Source: Ditylenchus dipsaci
Lineage: Eukaryota > Nematoda > Chromadorea > Rhabditida > Anguinidae
Assembly (NCBI GenBank): GCA_004194705.1
Contig: SADC01001234.1
Location: forward strand, 23,808-87,807
Direction: 5' to 3'
Length of the DNA stretch: 64,000 bases
A model generated the notes under the pieces. That model did no database searches. It worked only from the letters and a program-made list of their open reading frames with translations, and had not been told where the DNA came from. Below are positions 33,471 through 45,155 of this stretch, one piece after another (the stretch's first letter is position 1; the number at the start of each line of letters is the position of its first letter). A program made the translations under genes and the position numbers.

Positions 33471-33798
33471 GATAGTACTCAGAAAGGTAGTAGTACTTGG
33501 TTAGTGTGGTAGATGGTATTTTCTAGATAGTAGCACCTAAATGGGAGCACTCAGTTGGCAGTACCCAGGTTATATATGAGACCATTTTCTGTAGTGCATC
33601 TGACCATGTTGGTAACTGGATAATCTGGATGTCCCATGAAGCAACCAAACCAAGTTGTTGTCCACTTTTATCAAAAGTTTTTTTTTCACTTTTTATGTTC
33701 CTAAACCTGTTTACTGCACTAATTCAAGCATTCTAAATATGGTTTCAAATTAGTAAATTTACGTTTTGCAAAATTTACGAAAACTGTAAAAATATTAT

Positions 33799-34150
33799 AG
33801 TCAAACCTCGATTTAACGACCGCCACCTCAAGTTTGTTCCCACCTAGGGTCCGACACTTTTTTAAACCTTATTTTTAAAATAATTTATCGATTCTGTTTT
33901 GACAGTCTGGTCGCAAATATCGTAAGGATTCCGATTTTGCCGATCGTTTTCAAAAACCTAAAGTTTTCGCTTTAAAAATTCAAAACCTCGATTTAACGAC
34001 CCCGCTTTTTAACATTAGAAGGTCGTTAAATCGAGGTTTTGATTTTTTGATAGCGAAAACTCTAGATTTCTGAAAAACGATCGGCGAAATCGGAATCCTT
34101 ACGATATTTGCGACCAGACTGTCAAAAAAGAATCGATAAAATATTTGACT
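33799..34150. mobile_element. TA fold-back (word CCTCGATTTAACGACC), right end lost
   Basis: Left end GTCAAACCTCGATTTAACG, core GGTCCGACACTTTTT and CAGTCTGGTCGCAAATATCG, centre again CCTCGATTTAACGACC. The right arm stops inside the core near 34150. Confidence 0.75.
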
Positions 34151-34830
34151 CAAATCCCAATTCGAGTTTAGCAAAAGTCAAATTCCGGTTCCGGTCCAAA
34201 TATTGATTCCGAGCAACTCTAAGAAGCACTGTGTTAGTAACACTAAAAATATTCGACAAGCGGGTTGTTGTACCCGGCCAAGGTTTGCCGCTTCGCGGAA
34301 AAGACCAGCACACTCCACATTGCAATGAATTGAGGAAAATATATATATATATTTGTTCTTCTTCACACTAAGTTTATTTTTGAAACTTCACTACAGAAAA
34401 ATTTCTGCTTTCCCCACCATAATTTTCACACTGCTCATCAACATGTTTTTCAATGATCGATGGTAATCAAAGTCCTCAATGTCGGCTTGTTGGTTCAGTT
34501 TAGTTTCATTTTGAAACATTTTCCGTGTCAGGACTACAAAATTTAAAAAAGGCTGCTAGTTGGGGTGTTGGGGCCCTAGTTGGGGCTGTCAGTTGAGAGC
34601 TGCCAGTTGGGAGGGCTGCCAGTTGAGAAGGCAGCCAGAATTTTACTTGAATACCTGCCCTGGATATCTTCTTTCAAATAAGTGTAAGTTTTCGCATTTA
34701 TCCTTTTACAATCTGAAATTTTGATAGAAAGAAAAGATTATGCCATTTTTTTCACAAGTGGTGTCTATGCTTAAATTTTGTGAATAGTGCAGATTTACAT
34801 AGGCCCTTAGAAAAAAAATATAGAGGCGGC

Positions 34831-34901
34831 GGCGTAGTGTAATGGTAGCACATCAGCCCGGACAACTGAAAGCTGCAGGTTCGATTCCTGCCACCACCAT
34901 T
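34831..34901 (+). repeat. tRNA-derived repeat, copy 2
   Basis: Cloverleaf-like: D-arm GTGT/GCAC, T-arm GCAGG TTCGATT CCTGC perfect, acceptor GGCGGCG against CACCACC with two C-A mismatches, C at position 33. Flanks match copy 1 at 12387. Confidence 0.6.
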
Positions 34902-35814
34902 TGCCTCTTCATTCCTTAAATTTTCTATTTACAAAATTAATTGTGATAGAGTTGCTTTTTTAGTCAACAACAAACAAGTTTAGGTTAGCCCTTAGGCTCT
35001 GGTAGGCAAGCGTACGGAAGTTGTGACTAATAAATAGTTTAGACACCTTTTCTGTGGTCCGGGATATATATTTAGGTGCTCTTTAATCAATTCATGGGGG
35101 CATATTCTATACTAGGGTGACTTAATAAAAAAAGCAAAGACTTATATAACATTGGCTAAAATTGATTTCACGCACCAAAATACTGATTTCCCGCAGTAAC
35201 TTACTGATTTACAGCAGTAAATACATAAACAAGAGTATTTCTCGGTGTTTTTTCATTCGTAAAATTTATTTTTTCAGAGTAACATGTAGCCCTGAATCTC
35301 TAGTTTTTAATTAGGTATCAACTGTGAAGAAGAAAAAAAAAAGAAAAACACCGTGGAAAATCTATTTTCACGAAACCACTTTGCGCTTTTCAAAACCATT
35401 GATGCTCTCCATTACAGACATCACGTTGAGCCAGTTGATAGTTCATTAAAAACTGGAGATTTATGGCTCCATGTTGATCCAAAAAAAATGAATTTTACAA
35501 TTTGTAAAACACTGAGAAATACTCTTATTTATGTATTTACTGCGAGAAATCAGTATTTGATGCGTGTTTTTAGTTACAGCCTATAACATTCCCTTATTTT
35601 AAAAAGGTCGATGTTATGTAGAGTTTTTGCTTTTTCAGAGAAAAATATTATGATTTCTGAAAAACGATCGGCAAAATCAAAATCCTTGGGATATTTGTGA
35701 CCAGACTGTAAAAAACAGAACTAGCAAAATACTTCAAAAATTAGGTTAACACAAAAATTCCTGACTGTAACGTTTGACTAATTGGAAGTAAAAATATCTG
35801 TTTAGCACGAATAT

Positions 35815-36000
35815 GGCAAAATTGGGCCTCTTGGCGAGTGTACAAAGCCCTCAATTACCGCAATTTTCAAAGCGAATCTTTGAAAATGGATGTTTTTCCT
35901 ATAGGTTGGTGAGCGGTAGACTTATCAAGCTCAGCATTTTCTTTCATGCTCATAAGAAAGCCATTTGTCTGAGCTTTTTGATGGTATGTCGTTTGCTCAC
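35815..36000 (+). repeat. Dispersed repeat with CTCATAAGAAAGC hairpin
   Basis: Shares GGTGAGCGGT, CATGCTCATAAGAAAGCC and GTCTGAGCTTT with 37190-37345 and 43420-43565. Contains the hairpin AGAAAGC..GCTTTCT. No TSD found. Confidence 0.5.
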
Positions 36001-36569
36001 ATTTAGCACAATTATCGTGGGTAAAAAATTAGAAGAATCAAATTAAGCCATTTGGAAAAATTACAATTTTAGTAAAAGCATGGGAATTTTTGTACTCTGG
36101 CCGTTTATCTACTAAATGCTTGGTCAATACTTGTCGAAAAATTCAAGCACTACAAGATAGGCAAAAAATCAGCACAAGAATAAAAAAAAGTCACTCAGAA
36201 ATTTACCTCTCTAGGAAAAGAGGTAAAACCAGCTGTTTTCCTGGTATTGAACTTTGAAGGATACTTTACCTTAGCTTATACCTGTCGACTTTTCTATGAA
36301 AATTTGTGCTGACAATATACCAAAATTCTCAGCGAAAAAAAGAAGTAGTGTAAAAACTCAGAAGACATTTAGAAAATATCACAAAATTCAAACCAAAACT
36401 ATTTGACCCCAAAATACAACAAAAAACAAGAAGCTTTTGGACCCATATTCAGGTGCCTATGACTTAGTTCCGTATTTTTTCTCAAATTGTATAGGACATT
36501 AATAGAAAAAAATTTCACATGATGAAGCGAAAAAAAACTGCATCAGACACAAGTGTTAGATCACAGCTG

Positions 36570-36870
36570 AGGATGTGTTTTCCCTCTTTTTAGAGCATTG
36601 AAGAGCTAGGCTGGTAACCTAGCCAGGGGTGGACGATTCTGGTTTTATTTTAGTGAGTGCGCAGTCAATATTTTCGAATCCAATATTCGTGCAAATTCCA
36701 TACCAAAAGGTAGCCAAGACGTTGAAGGGTCTCTTTCTACTAATTATATCTGAATTTTTGGAATAATGGTTTTGCTCTCAAGTCCACAAAAAACAAACCA
36801 GAATCGTCCATCAATGACCAGGCTGTCAGCCTACTTCTTCAATCCTCTCAAAAGAGGGAAAACGCAGTCC
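36570..36870. repeat. Inverted repeat around GGACGATTCTGGTTT
   Basis: Arms GGTGGACGATTCTGGTTTT and its complement near 36810, with GCTGGTAACCTAGCC palindrome and TTTTCCCTCTTTT / AAGAGGGAAAAC outside. Confidence 0.55.
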
Positions 36871-37586
36871 TACCTGTAATCTAACCATTGTATCTGATTC
36901 ATTTTTTTGTGCTTTATCACGAAAAATTTTTATTTTCAAAAAAAAAAAAAATACTATAAATTTTTTAGAAACCGAACGAAACCAAGTCACGACCACCTGA
37001 GTTTTTTCAAAAGCCGTCTGTTTTTTCGTGGGGTTTTAGGGTCAGATTTGTTAACTTGCATTTCTTGAAATTGGCTTGCTTTGCTCTAGTTCTGTTGCAT
37101 TTTTTACGCTGATCATTTTTCTATATCGCACGCTCAATTTCCCTCAGAATGTCGGCCAGGAATAAGCCAAACCAGGTAATCTTCAAATTTTAATGCCAAA
37201 GAATTGCATTCTCAAAAAGACTCTTTGAAAAATGGACAGTGTTTTCTTAAGGCTGGTGAGCAGTGAAATTATCTGGCGCAGCATTTTTTTATGCTCATAA
37301 GAAAGCCCTGTGTCTGGGCTTTCTAATGGTATGACGTTTGCCTACATATGAAACCATTGAAATGTTACCATATATAAAACCACATTAAACCCGAAATTTT
37401 CTCACTTGACAAAAGTTTACTCAAGCTGCTCAAGACATGTCATATCGCCGTTCAACTCCATGATGCTTGGTCAATACTTGTAGAGGAATTCAAGAGCTAC
37501 AAGATAAGGCAAAATCAGCACAAAAATTAAACAAAAGTCACTCAGAAATTAGAGGAGAAGAGGTAAACTCAGCTGTTTTCCTGGTA

Positions 37587-38020
37587 CAGTCGACGCTCGA
37601 TATAACGACCCCCCAAAAAGTTCGTTCCCACCTTGGCTCCGACACTTTTTTACCTCTATTTTTGAAGTCTTTTGCCAGTTGTCTTTGGCTAGTCTAGTCG
37701 GAAATATCGCAAGGATTCCGATTTTACCGGTCGTTTTTGTAAATGGCAACAGTTATGGCAAAAAGACCCGCGCCGCTCGACATAACGACCCCCTGTTTTC
37801 AAAAAAGGGGGTCGTTATATCGAGCGGGGCGGGTCTTTTTGCCAAAACTGTTGCCATTTACAAAAACGACCGGTAAAATCGGAATCCTTGCGATATTTCC
37901 GACTAGACTAGCCAAAGACAACTGGCAAAAGACTTCAAAAATAGAGGTAAAAAAAGTGTCGGAGTCAAGGTGGGAACGAACTTTTGGGGGGGGGGGGGTC
38001 GTTACATCGAGCGTCGACTG
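37587..38020. mobile_element. TA fold-back (word CTCGATATAACGACCCCC)
   Basis: CAGTCGACGCTCGATATAAC at the left end, complement at the right, TA at both borders; arms near-perfect. The centre carries CGCTCGACATAACGACCCC, the same word as the ends. A run of 14 G sits by the right end. Confidence 0.85.
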
Positions 38021-38454
38021 TATTGAAATTTTAGGGGTAATTTAATTTATGCTTTAAAAGTGTGCTCGGAGCAGTGTAACGAACTCGTACTCGTACTTCG
38101 TATCATTCTCGTTCTACAAGTACGATTACGAGGAGTTCAAAAAAGCAAGTACGAGTATGAGTACGAACACTTTTTAGCTTGAGAAGGTACTATTTAGTAA
38201 ATTTTTCATCTTTTAGTTAAATTTTTTACAAAAAATTCGTTTTTGAATTTTATGATATTTAAATAACAAATCGATCTCAACGCCTGTCATCTTGCTAGGT
38301 TAGAATTGTTAGACTATTCGACGAAAATATTTGTTGACCATTTTAAATTTCAAACATATATTGCCGTGTCAGCTTTGTATATCGCCATGTCAACAGTCAT
38401 TGATATTCCTAAAAAGGCTACAAAATTTGCAGTACAACTCTTGGCTCAATTGCA

Positions 38455-38800
38455 GTTTAGGCATCCTCAACCACTTTAGGCATCCTTAAAGGGACATGAT
38501 CGTGCCCGATGGGGAGAAAAGGCGCGAACCAGCAGTTCTTTTCTTTCTCGATAAATCTTCACATCCGTACTCGTCTAAATTTTTTAAGTTTTCTGTCTAG
38601 TTTTAAAAGCAGTATAAGGTCATCAATATCAGATTTGACGCAGAACGAGTGAAAAATGGGAGGATTCGAAAAAATTCGAAAAAAACTGCTGGTTCGCGCC
38701 TTAACGCACGGGCATGCCCCTTAAAAAGTTTAGGCATCCTTAAATATTTTAGGCATCCATAGAAAGTTTAGGCATCCGATAAATACTTTAGGCATCCATA
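38455..38800 (+). repeat. TTTAGGCATCC minisatellite with TTAA MITE inside
   Basis: Six TTTAGGCATCC units about 19-24 bp apart, split by a TTAA-flanked MITE at 38490-38720 (ends AGGGACATG and CATGCCCC, arm word GCGCGAACCAGCAG). Each unit contains the nematode telomere hexamer TTAGGC. Confidence 0.7.
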
Positions 38801-38939
38801 AAAAATTCGACTTTTTTAGAAGTAGTCGAAAACCATTTTAAAGAAATTATTTTGCTGTAAAAAAACTAAAAAGCAATTTCTATGGAACTTTGGGCTGTAA
38901 TGGGGTGGGAAAAAAACAAAAAAATCCAATTATTTGAAC

Positions 38940-39115
38940 CACTCTCTACCTAGTTTTTGGCTGTTTTACCATGTTTTTCAACTCGGGCCGTGGCAAAAAG
39001 GGACTCTATATGCATTTTATGGTCAAGAGTACATCTCGGAATCATGTCTAAGGTAAGTGAGGGCGCGCATCTCTAACTCTCAAGCCCCTGCGCCCCTTCG
39101 GGGCGCAGGGGCTTG
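38940..39115 (+). repeat. Copy of the dispersed TTCG-hairpin repeat
   Basis: Ends in a perfect hairpin: AGCCCCTGCGCCCC, loop TTCG, GGGGCGCAGGGGCT. Other copies are at 5757-5990, 44330-44600 and 51228-51545, with partial copies at 6838, 25240 and 58020. Confidence 0.65.
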
Positions 39116-39251
39116 AGACATTATATTGACATTATATACCGAAAAATGTTTTTGTTTGGGATAAATTTGCGCCTCCATCAATTTTGAAAAAAGCGCAAAA
39201 AAAGAATAACTGACATTTGAAAACAAAAAAGGTTGAAATTGTGTATTTTAG

Positions 39252-40399
39252 TCTTGAGCAAGTGCAAATCCATGGACGCATACCTATGCAATTCGCCTAC
39301 TTTGGCCATATGAAGCAGCTCAGTTATGTAACTATATATCCACATAACCCGCTTTCGGACCACCTGCTCCAATCCATTGGCCAGATCAGTCACTTGATAA
39401 ATCTTTCTCTAGCTCGATGTGAAGGTGCCAAAGACTGCAGCGAATATGGATTGCTGCATTTAGCCAATCTTCAGCGACTGAAGTATATAGATTTGAGTTC
39501 GATCACCAATTTGAGTGATTCAGTTCTGGAGGCAATTGCTGAAAATAATCCGGACTCAAGGTATTTTTTGCAGGTTTATTTTCAGTTCCAGCTCAGTCGG
39601 GTCTCGCTACAACATAAACTCTTCAAGTTGGTTCGGTAACGAACTTGAATGGTTTATTTCAGGTTAATCATTCTTTTTTTTTGTAGCGAAAATACTTTTT
39701 TGTGGCTAATCCATTCTTTTTCGTGGCTAATTTTCAATTTGCCTGGGTTTATTAAAAATTTTTTTATCTTTTTTCAGTAGTTAAAACACCGTTAAATAGC
39801 CCTACGACTCTAGTTTCTTGTTCGTTCCCACCTAGGGTCCGACACTTTTTTACCATTATTTTTTCAAAAATTTGCCAGTTCTGTCTTGATAGTCTTGTCC
39901 CAAATATCGCAAGGATTCTGATTTTGCCGGAAATAGAAATTTTTATAAAAAAAATAAAATCGGAATCCTTGTAATATCTGGTACCAGACTGTTAAAACAG
40001 AACTGGCAAAAGCTTGAAAAAATGGGTGTAAAAAAGGTTTCGAACGTGGTAACTTGGTCGGTCCCTTGAATTTTGTCAAATCGAGTTTCAACTGTATTCG
40101 GATTTTAGCATTTGAAGGTGTCTCATTGCCCTCTGATCACTGATGACTCCATTTTGTATGTGCTAAACAACTGCAGACAATTGATCCAGCTAGATGTCAG
40201 CCATTCTGGAGTGACAAGAAAAACAATGGAGGCGGTCATTCAAATGTTGGTGGCCAAACATGGAGGTAGCCTGCCAGCAATCAATGAACCAAAAGAAAAC
40301 TTCTTTCAATTCTGCTACTTGGTTAAAGAATGCGAATATCCACAGAATCATCTTAAAAATCCATGGTTGGAGAGAATATTATGGAAAATGGTTCCGTAA
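39252..40399 (+). CDS. Leucine-rich repeat protein, F-box/LRR paralogue A, 5' end missing
   Basis: Two exons: 39252-39560 and 40109-40399 (TAA). Exon 1 carries AMN1-type leucine-rich repeats (HMKQLSYVTIYP, LLQSIGQISHLINLSLARC, GLLHLANLQRLKYIDLSS, LSDSVLEAIAENN); exon 2 continues HLKVSHCPLITDDSILYVL and QLIQLDVSHSGVT. Such proteins usually follow an F-box and pick substrates for SCF ubiquitin ligases; no F-box exon was found for this copy. A missing base near 39553 (CCGGACTCAAG against CTGAACTCAAAG in the paralogue) puts the exon 1 donor out of phase. A TA fold-back fills the intron (39815-40094), ending 14 nt before the acceptor. AATAAA at 40427. Homologous to the gene at 44.6-49 kb. Confidence 0.7.
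39815..40094. mobile_element. TA fold-back in LRR gene A intron, left end degraded
   Basis: Core GTTCCCACCTAGGGTCCGAC and the complement with CAGACTGTTAAAACAG; right end AAATCGAGTTTCAACTG followed by TA. Confidence 0.65.
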
Positions 40400-40453
40400 A
40401 TAGTGAAAGTGTGCAAGAGCAAATCGAATAAATTAGTCAATTTTTTTTCTTAG

Positions 40454-40645
40454 TTCTTGGTAATGCCAAGCCACGGCTTTTCCAAATTGTCCAAAAAGGT
40501 TCATTTGGAGCTTTATGAAAATTTAGGCGAAAAACATAAAAACGCCTTCAAGTTTGACAACAAAAACGAAGTTAGATTCGATCACTTCTTGAATCAGAAC
40601 AAATTATGGCTTTTTCACCAATTTTGCTTTGCTGGGATTGAATGA
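40454..40645 (+). other. Possible additional 3' exon near LRR gene A
   Basis: Follows an acceptor-like TTTTTTTCTTAG and stays open for 63 codons to TGA, with a protein-like composition (GFSKLSKKVHLELYENL). It lies past the AATAAA of gene A, so it would be an alternative terminal exon or part of another gene. No family recognised. Confidence 0.25.
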
Positions 40646-41039
40646 AGCGGAAGGCTAAAAGACAACACCACCTAGTAGCGTAACTTTCTGCATGTAACAA
40701 AAAATATAATTCCAAAGATTTTGGGTTTTCAAAAAAGCATTAGGAAGTCAATTTTTGGTTTTCTGATCGCTCATATGACCGGTCATGTTCGGTCATATTT
40801 GGTCATTTTCATTGTATAAATAGTACTAGAAAGTTGAATTTACTGGAGGGTTGACTGTACTGAGGCTGATTTTGTTACAAGCTGGATTGTGGAGTCGCAA
40901 AATAAGGCTCCAATTTTCAATAAGGCCCCAGTCAATGGTCGATTAACACCGGCTCTGGCACTGAAATCTTAGTTTAAAAAAAATTTGCTACGGCTCTCGC
41001 TCCGAGCGAAAGCCAGAGCCAGAAAGTTCTGCGTATATA

Positions 41040-41594
41040 TCAGGTTGTTCAGTAAGTTCGCAGACTGACCTTACATATTTTTTGAAAAAAAAATTCTTTG
41101 CAAAACTATTGACACTGGCAATTCTAGCTGAATCGGGCGAGTCGATTGGTACTATGTTTGTATTATAGAAGCGTTGACTCCAGCACACCACACTCAAATA
41201 AGGTACCAAAAAGGGTATCGAAACCCGGTATTTTCGAGTATTTCGGGGAATAACCCAAGGATCGACTCGGTCAACCGACCCGATCATGTCCAAATATGGT
41301 ACCATCGACTCAGCTCAATCTGGTGAATCGATTGGTACCGTGTTTGGATTTGGGAAGTATAATATTGAATACAATAAAACTAGAATAAAACAAATGTATG
41401 ACAAATCACAATCAGAGTAAGCAGTCAAAAATGGTGGTTTTCTCAGCCTTTTACAATCTGTAATGCAATTCTGAGCACAGATTCGTGCTCAGCGTGCAAT
41501 TTTGACCTAGAATTGCCAGTTTCAATAGTTTTGCAAAGAATTTTTTTTTCAAAAAATATGTAAGGTTAGTCTGCGAACTTACTGAACAACCTGA
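41040..41594. mobile_element. Mariner-like MITE
   Basis: Ends TCAGGTTGTTCAGTAAG and the complement, TA at both borders. The CAGGTTGTNCARTAAGTTC type of end is characteristic of mariner elements. No transposase; the middle contains TCGATTGGTACYRTGTTTG in two copies. Confidence 0.85.
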
Positions 41595-43959
41595 TACCTT
41601 TTATACTCAAATAAAATAAGAATATATAATTTGAATTTGCTCTGAATTTGGCCTCGAGCTTTTCATACAAAAAATATGCTCCGGCTCTCGCTCCGGGCTG
41701 TCAAGTTCAAAAAATTCTCTCTGGCTTGCAGCTCTGGCACCTCCTCGGAGCCAGAGCTGACCGACAGCGAGAACCAGAATCAGAGATTTGCACACCATTG
41801 TATGCTACATCGTGGGATTAGTTAAGAGTTATCTGCAAGATGACTTTAATTTTAGCATTACGGATGGGTCAACGTTGACCCTAGAGCAGTATTTGGCGTA
41901 TTTAGCGTCATAACTTTTTATGTAAACAATGCTAAGTGCTGATTTTTTCTAACTTTGTTTGCCTCGTTGTTAGCTACATTTTGACTATTTTTTGAAGGTT
42001 CAGCGATTCATTCTTGTCGTTGTACAAAAAAATCAGCACCTTATACGGTGTGGGATCAATGGGTGAGTTTGAAATATGACTTTAAAAAAAATCGGCGCTA
42101 CTGTAATATGCCCCCCCCCCCCCAAACCTCCTGTAATATACCAAATCCAAATTCAATTTTTTTTTCAAATTCGAGTGTTAAGATATGGCCTTTTGGAAAA
42201 GATCAACCGCTTCAAAAATGGCCAAAATCCAATTTTTTCCGATTTTCACGGATTTTCGCCACTTTTTGAAGCAATTGATTTTTTCAAAAAAGCCATATCT
42301 TTACACTTTGATTTCAAAAAATCATTCAGTAACATGTGTTCATAGCTCTTGAGCTGCGCTATAACACGATGTTAAATATTTTTGTGACTCTTCGAATCGA
42401 ATATGAAATTTGAACGCTGAAAGTGATAAAAATGCTTGTCAACTTGCTAAAATAAGCGGACAAGTGTTTGGAACTGACTGGTGACTTTTTCGAAACAATG
42501 AAGCTAAGTTAAATATGCTATTTAAAAGATGAACTGCAAGGCTGCATTCCTGTATAATTGGATTTTCGACTTGCAATGTTTGTATTTTCAAAAGTGAGCT
42601 TAAAAGTCCGCCAAAGACTTTTGTCCACCAGTTAAAAATGTCTTATCGCCGATAGAAAATTGTCAAATGATGCTTAAGATTGGGAGAAATGTAGTATTAC
42701 TGTTTTTTTTGTTATCTTATCCCGAATAAAGCAAATTTTGTAACAATTTATGTGAGGCTGACTTTTGGCTGATTTTCGGAATTTTTGGATGATTTTTTGA
42801 CCACAAGTGCTGACTTTTGGAATTTTTTGGCTGATTTCAAGGTCCTCCTACTTGGGAGCCCTGGTTGGATCAATACACTTGGTCCAATCCATCCAATTTG
42901 ACTGATTGAGCCAGCTGAACCAATACAGTCGGAACGATCCAGCCAACTGAACTAATTCAACCATAAAACTGATGCCACACAACCGGTCACCACAGTACAA
43001 AACCTAAGAATGAATGAAATGACCGACTCCACTGCTTATATACCCAAATGACTACGAGAAATATTTTTTTCGGTTTACGGGGGGTCTAAATTAGATGCAG
43101 GGGCTAAATTCTTTGAATCCTCTTTTGAGGGGGGGGCGGCTAAATGAGAGGGAGGCTAAATTAGGAAGGAGGGAGCTAAATTACAGGAAATACGGTATTA
43201 GAGCTGCAAAAAAGGCAGTGCAAAGCAAAAAGCAGGCAAATTTTGTGACCAATCCAGAAGTTGAGTTTGAATTAAAGTAAAGCCGAGAAACTACTCACCA
43301 CAAAAATCTGAACCAGTTTTAAAAATCGCTCATTGTTATGGTGTAAGAATAGACTACCTGAAATCTTAGAACCTGCTGAGCACGAATATCACAAAATTGA
43401 ACCCCTGAAACATGTTAGCAATGTCTTCAAATAGGCCAATTTTCACAGCGACTCTTTAAAAAATGGATGGTTTTTATTTAAACTGCTGAGCGGTGAATCA
43501 ATTAAGTTCAGTATTTTCTTTTGAGTTCATAAGAAAGCGGTTTGTCCGAGCTTTCTGATGGCTAGGGGAAGATTGCCAAAAACAAAAATTGCCAAACGTA
43601 GGATTTCCCAAAACGAAGATTGCCAAAACGAAAATTGTCAAAACGAAAATTGCACAGACACATAAAGCCATAAAACAGACTTCAGATTTTCGGAAACAGC
43701 GTGAAAATAACACCTGATAGTGCTTCAAAGTCCAATAAAAAAGGCTTCTGGACTGTAAAGCACAAATATAAAAGGTTGCAGTTTACAATTCTTCCCCACG
43801 GGAGTGATCAGATGAAGGAGATAACCTCATATTTGTGTTTCTCGACCCCGATTTCATGAGAAAGCCGGCTGTTTTTTTGATTCTGAGAAAAAGATTTTTT
43901 CGTACCACAGGGGACCATGATTTTTTAGTCAAAATTAGAGTTGGGAAAATAGCCGGCTA

Positions 43960-44180
43960 TTTTCTTTCCGGCTATTTAGCCGGCTATATAGCGGCTATTT
44001 TCTTTTTTCCGGCTATTTTGCTATTTTCTCAACCCTGTGAAGAAGAGTTATACGTATACATGTATATAACAGCTATACAAAATAGCCGATTTCTCACTGA
44101 TCTGCTATTTTCTAGAAAATAGCCGCCTATATTACGGCTATATAGCCGGCTATAATCTCGGCTATATAGCCGTTGGTCAA
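43960..44180. repeat. AGCCGGCTATTT word fold-back
   Basis: Tandem GCCGGCTATTT / AAATAGCCG words in opposite orientation on both sides of about 44070. Confidence 0.5.
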
Positions 44181-44329
44181 CTCTAGTCAAATTTGAAAAT
44201 TTTAAATTGGCGCCTTTTGAATTCAAAAGGGAATAAGGGCTGTATTGGGAGGGGAAGAGAATAAAGGGGCCACTTTATGGCAAAACGTTAGAAAAATAAA
44301 GTTTGTATTCTTCGACTGCCTCACCATGT

Positions 44330-44600
44330 TTTTCAGCTGGGCCGTGGCAAAAATAGACTTTATATGCATTTTTTTTTATCAAGAGTACTTCTCGAAATCA
44401 TGCCTAAGGTAAGTGAGTGCGCGCATCTCTAACTCTCACGCCTTTGCGCCTCTTCGGGGCGTAGGGAGCTTGTGGCTTGGGGTTGAGATGCGCACACCCA
44501 CATACCTTAGACACAAATCACTCGAAATGACTCTGATGCATAAAAAGCATGCATACCAGAGTTTATTTATGTGGTAGGGCTCGGTATTCAAAACTATGTT
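44330..44600 (-). repeat. Dispersed TTCG-hairpin repeat, most complete copy
   Basis: Runs from ACCATGTTTTTCAGCTGGG through CTAAGGTAAGTGAGTGCG, a GC-rich hairpin with TTCG loop, CTAAGGTATGTGGGTGTG-type sequence, to GAACATCTTCTT. It ends about 25 bp before the first codon of LRR gene B. Confidence 0.6.
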
Positions 44601-44894
44601 CAACATCTTCTTGTTATCATCCAAGCCAGTATGTCAAATGCTAAAGAATTGGTCAGCATTCAGGCTTTGCCAGTCGAAATCATGGTAATTCATATTTTCT
44701 TATTTCTTATGGTAGCTTTTGCCTCGTTGTGGAAATTTTACCTAATAATCAAACCCCAACTTCGAAAATAGATGCGTGTTCAGCATTGCCGATTTCATTT
44801 AGGACAATACTTTTTTGGCGAAATTTTTTTTGCTGGTGCAAATGTACTTTGTTTTGGCGTAAATTTTGTTCGCGTAATTAGATTGAATTTTTTT

Positions 44895-45155
44895 TTTGAA
44901 AAGTTTTAACATCAACATGTAGCCACGCTCTTCTAGTTTCTAATGAGGTATCACTTATTGCATCATCTCTGAAAATAAAATACAAAAAGCTTAATATATG
45001 AAGCGAATCAGAACAACAATTTAGTTCATAGTTTTAGCTTTTTGTATCTCATTTTTTTAAGATGATGCAATAAATGATACCTCATTAGAAACTAGAAAAC
45101 GTGGCTACTTGTAGATGTTAAAACTTTTGAAAAAGTTGAAAATTTTCAATTTTCA
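44895..45155. repeat. Inverted repeat in LRR gene B intron 1
   Basis: TTTTAACATCAACATGTAGCC and AATGAGGTATCACTTATTGC on the left, complements on the right around 45060-45125. Confidence 0.65.

Larger units (their letters stand above)
30624..39251. other. Gene-poor repeat region between MARS and the first LRR gene
   Basis: No host gene recognised. Holds word-type repeats (30840-31200), a nested palindrome (31540-33110), a hAT MITE (33199-33470), TA fold-backs (33799-34150, 35640-35785, 37587-38020), a tRNA-derived repeat (34831-34901), a repeat in two copies (35815-36000 and 37190-37345), a TTAA MITE (38490-38720) and a TTTAGGCATCC array. 34920-35640 and 36870-37190 show nothing I can name. 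Confidence 0.6.
40646..44630. other. Repeat region between the two LRR genes
   Basis: Holds a mariner-like MITE (41040-41594) inside a CGGCTCTCGCTCCG repeat (40990-41030, 41680-41790), a half fold-back at about 42075-42440, a CTAAATTAG-type word block at 43080-43200, a repeat copy at 43420-43565, TTGCCAAAACGAA words at 43565-43660, AGCCGGCTATTT words at 43960-44180, and the dispersed repeat at 44330-44600. 42440-43080 shows nothing I can name. Confidence 0.55.

Noticed and set aside
38455..38800. CRISPR-like array
   Set aside because: Units are short, degenerate and without unique spacers of constant length; the genome is eukaryotic. It is a minisatellite.
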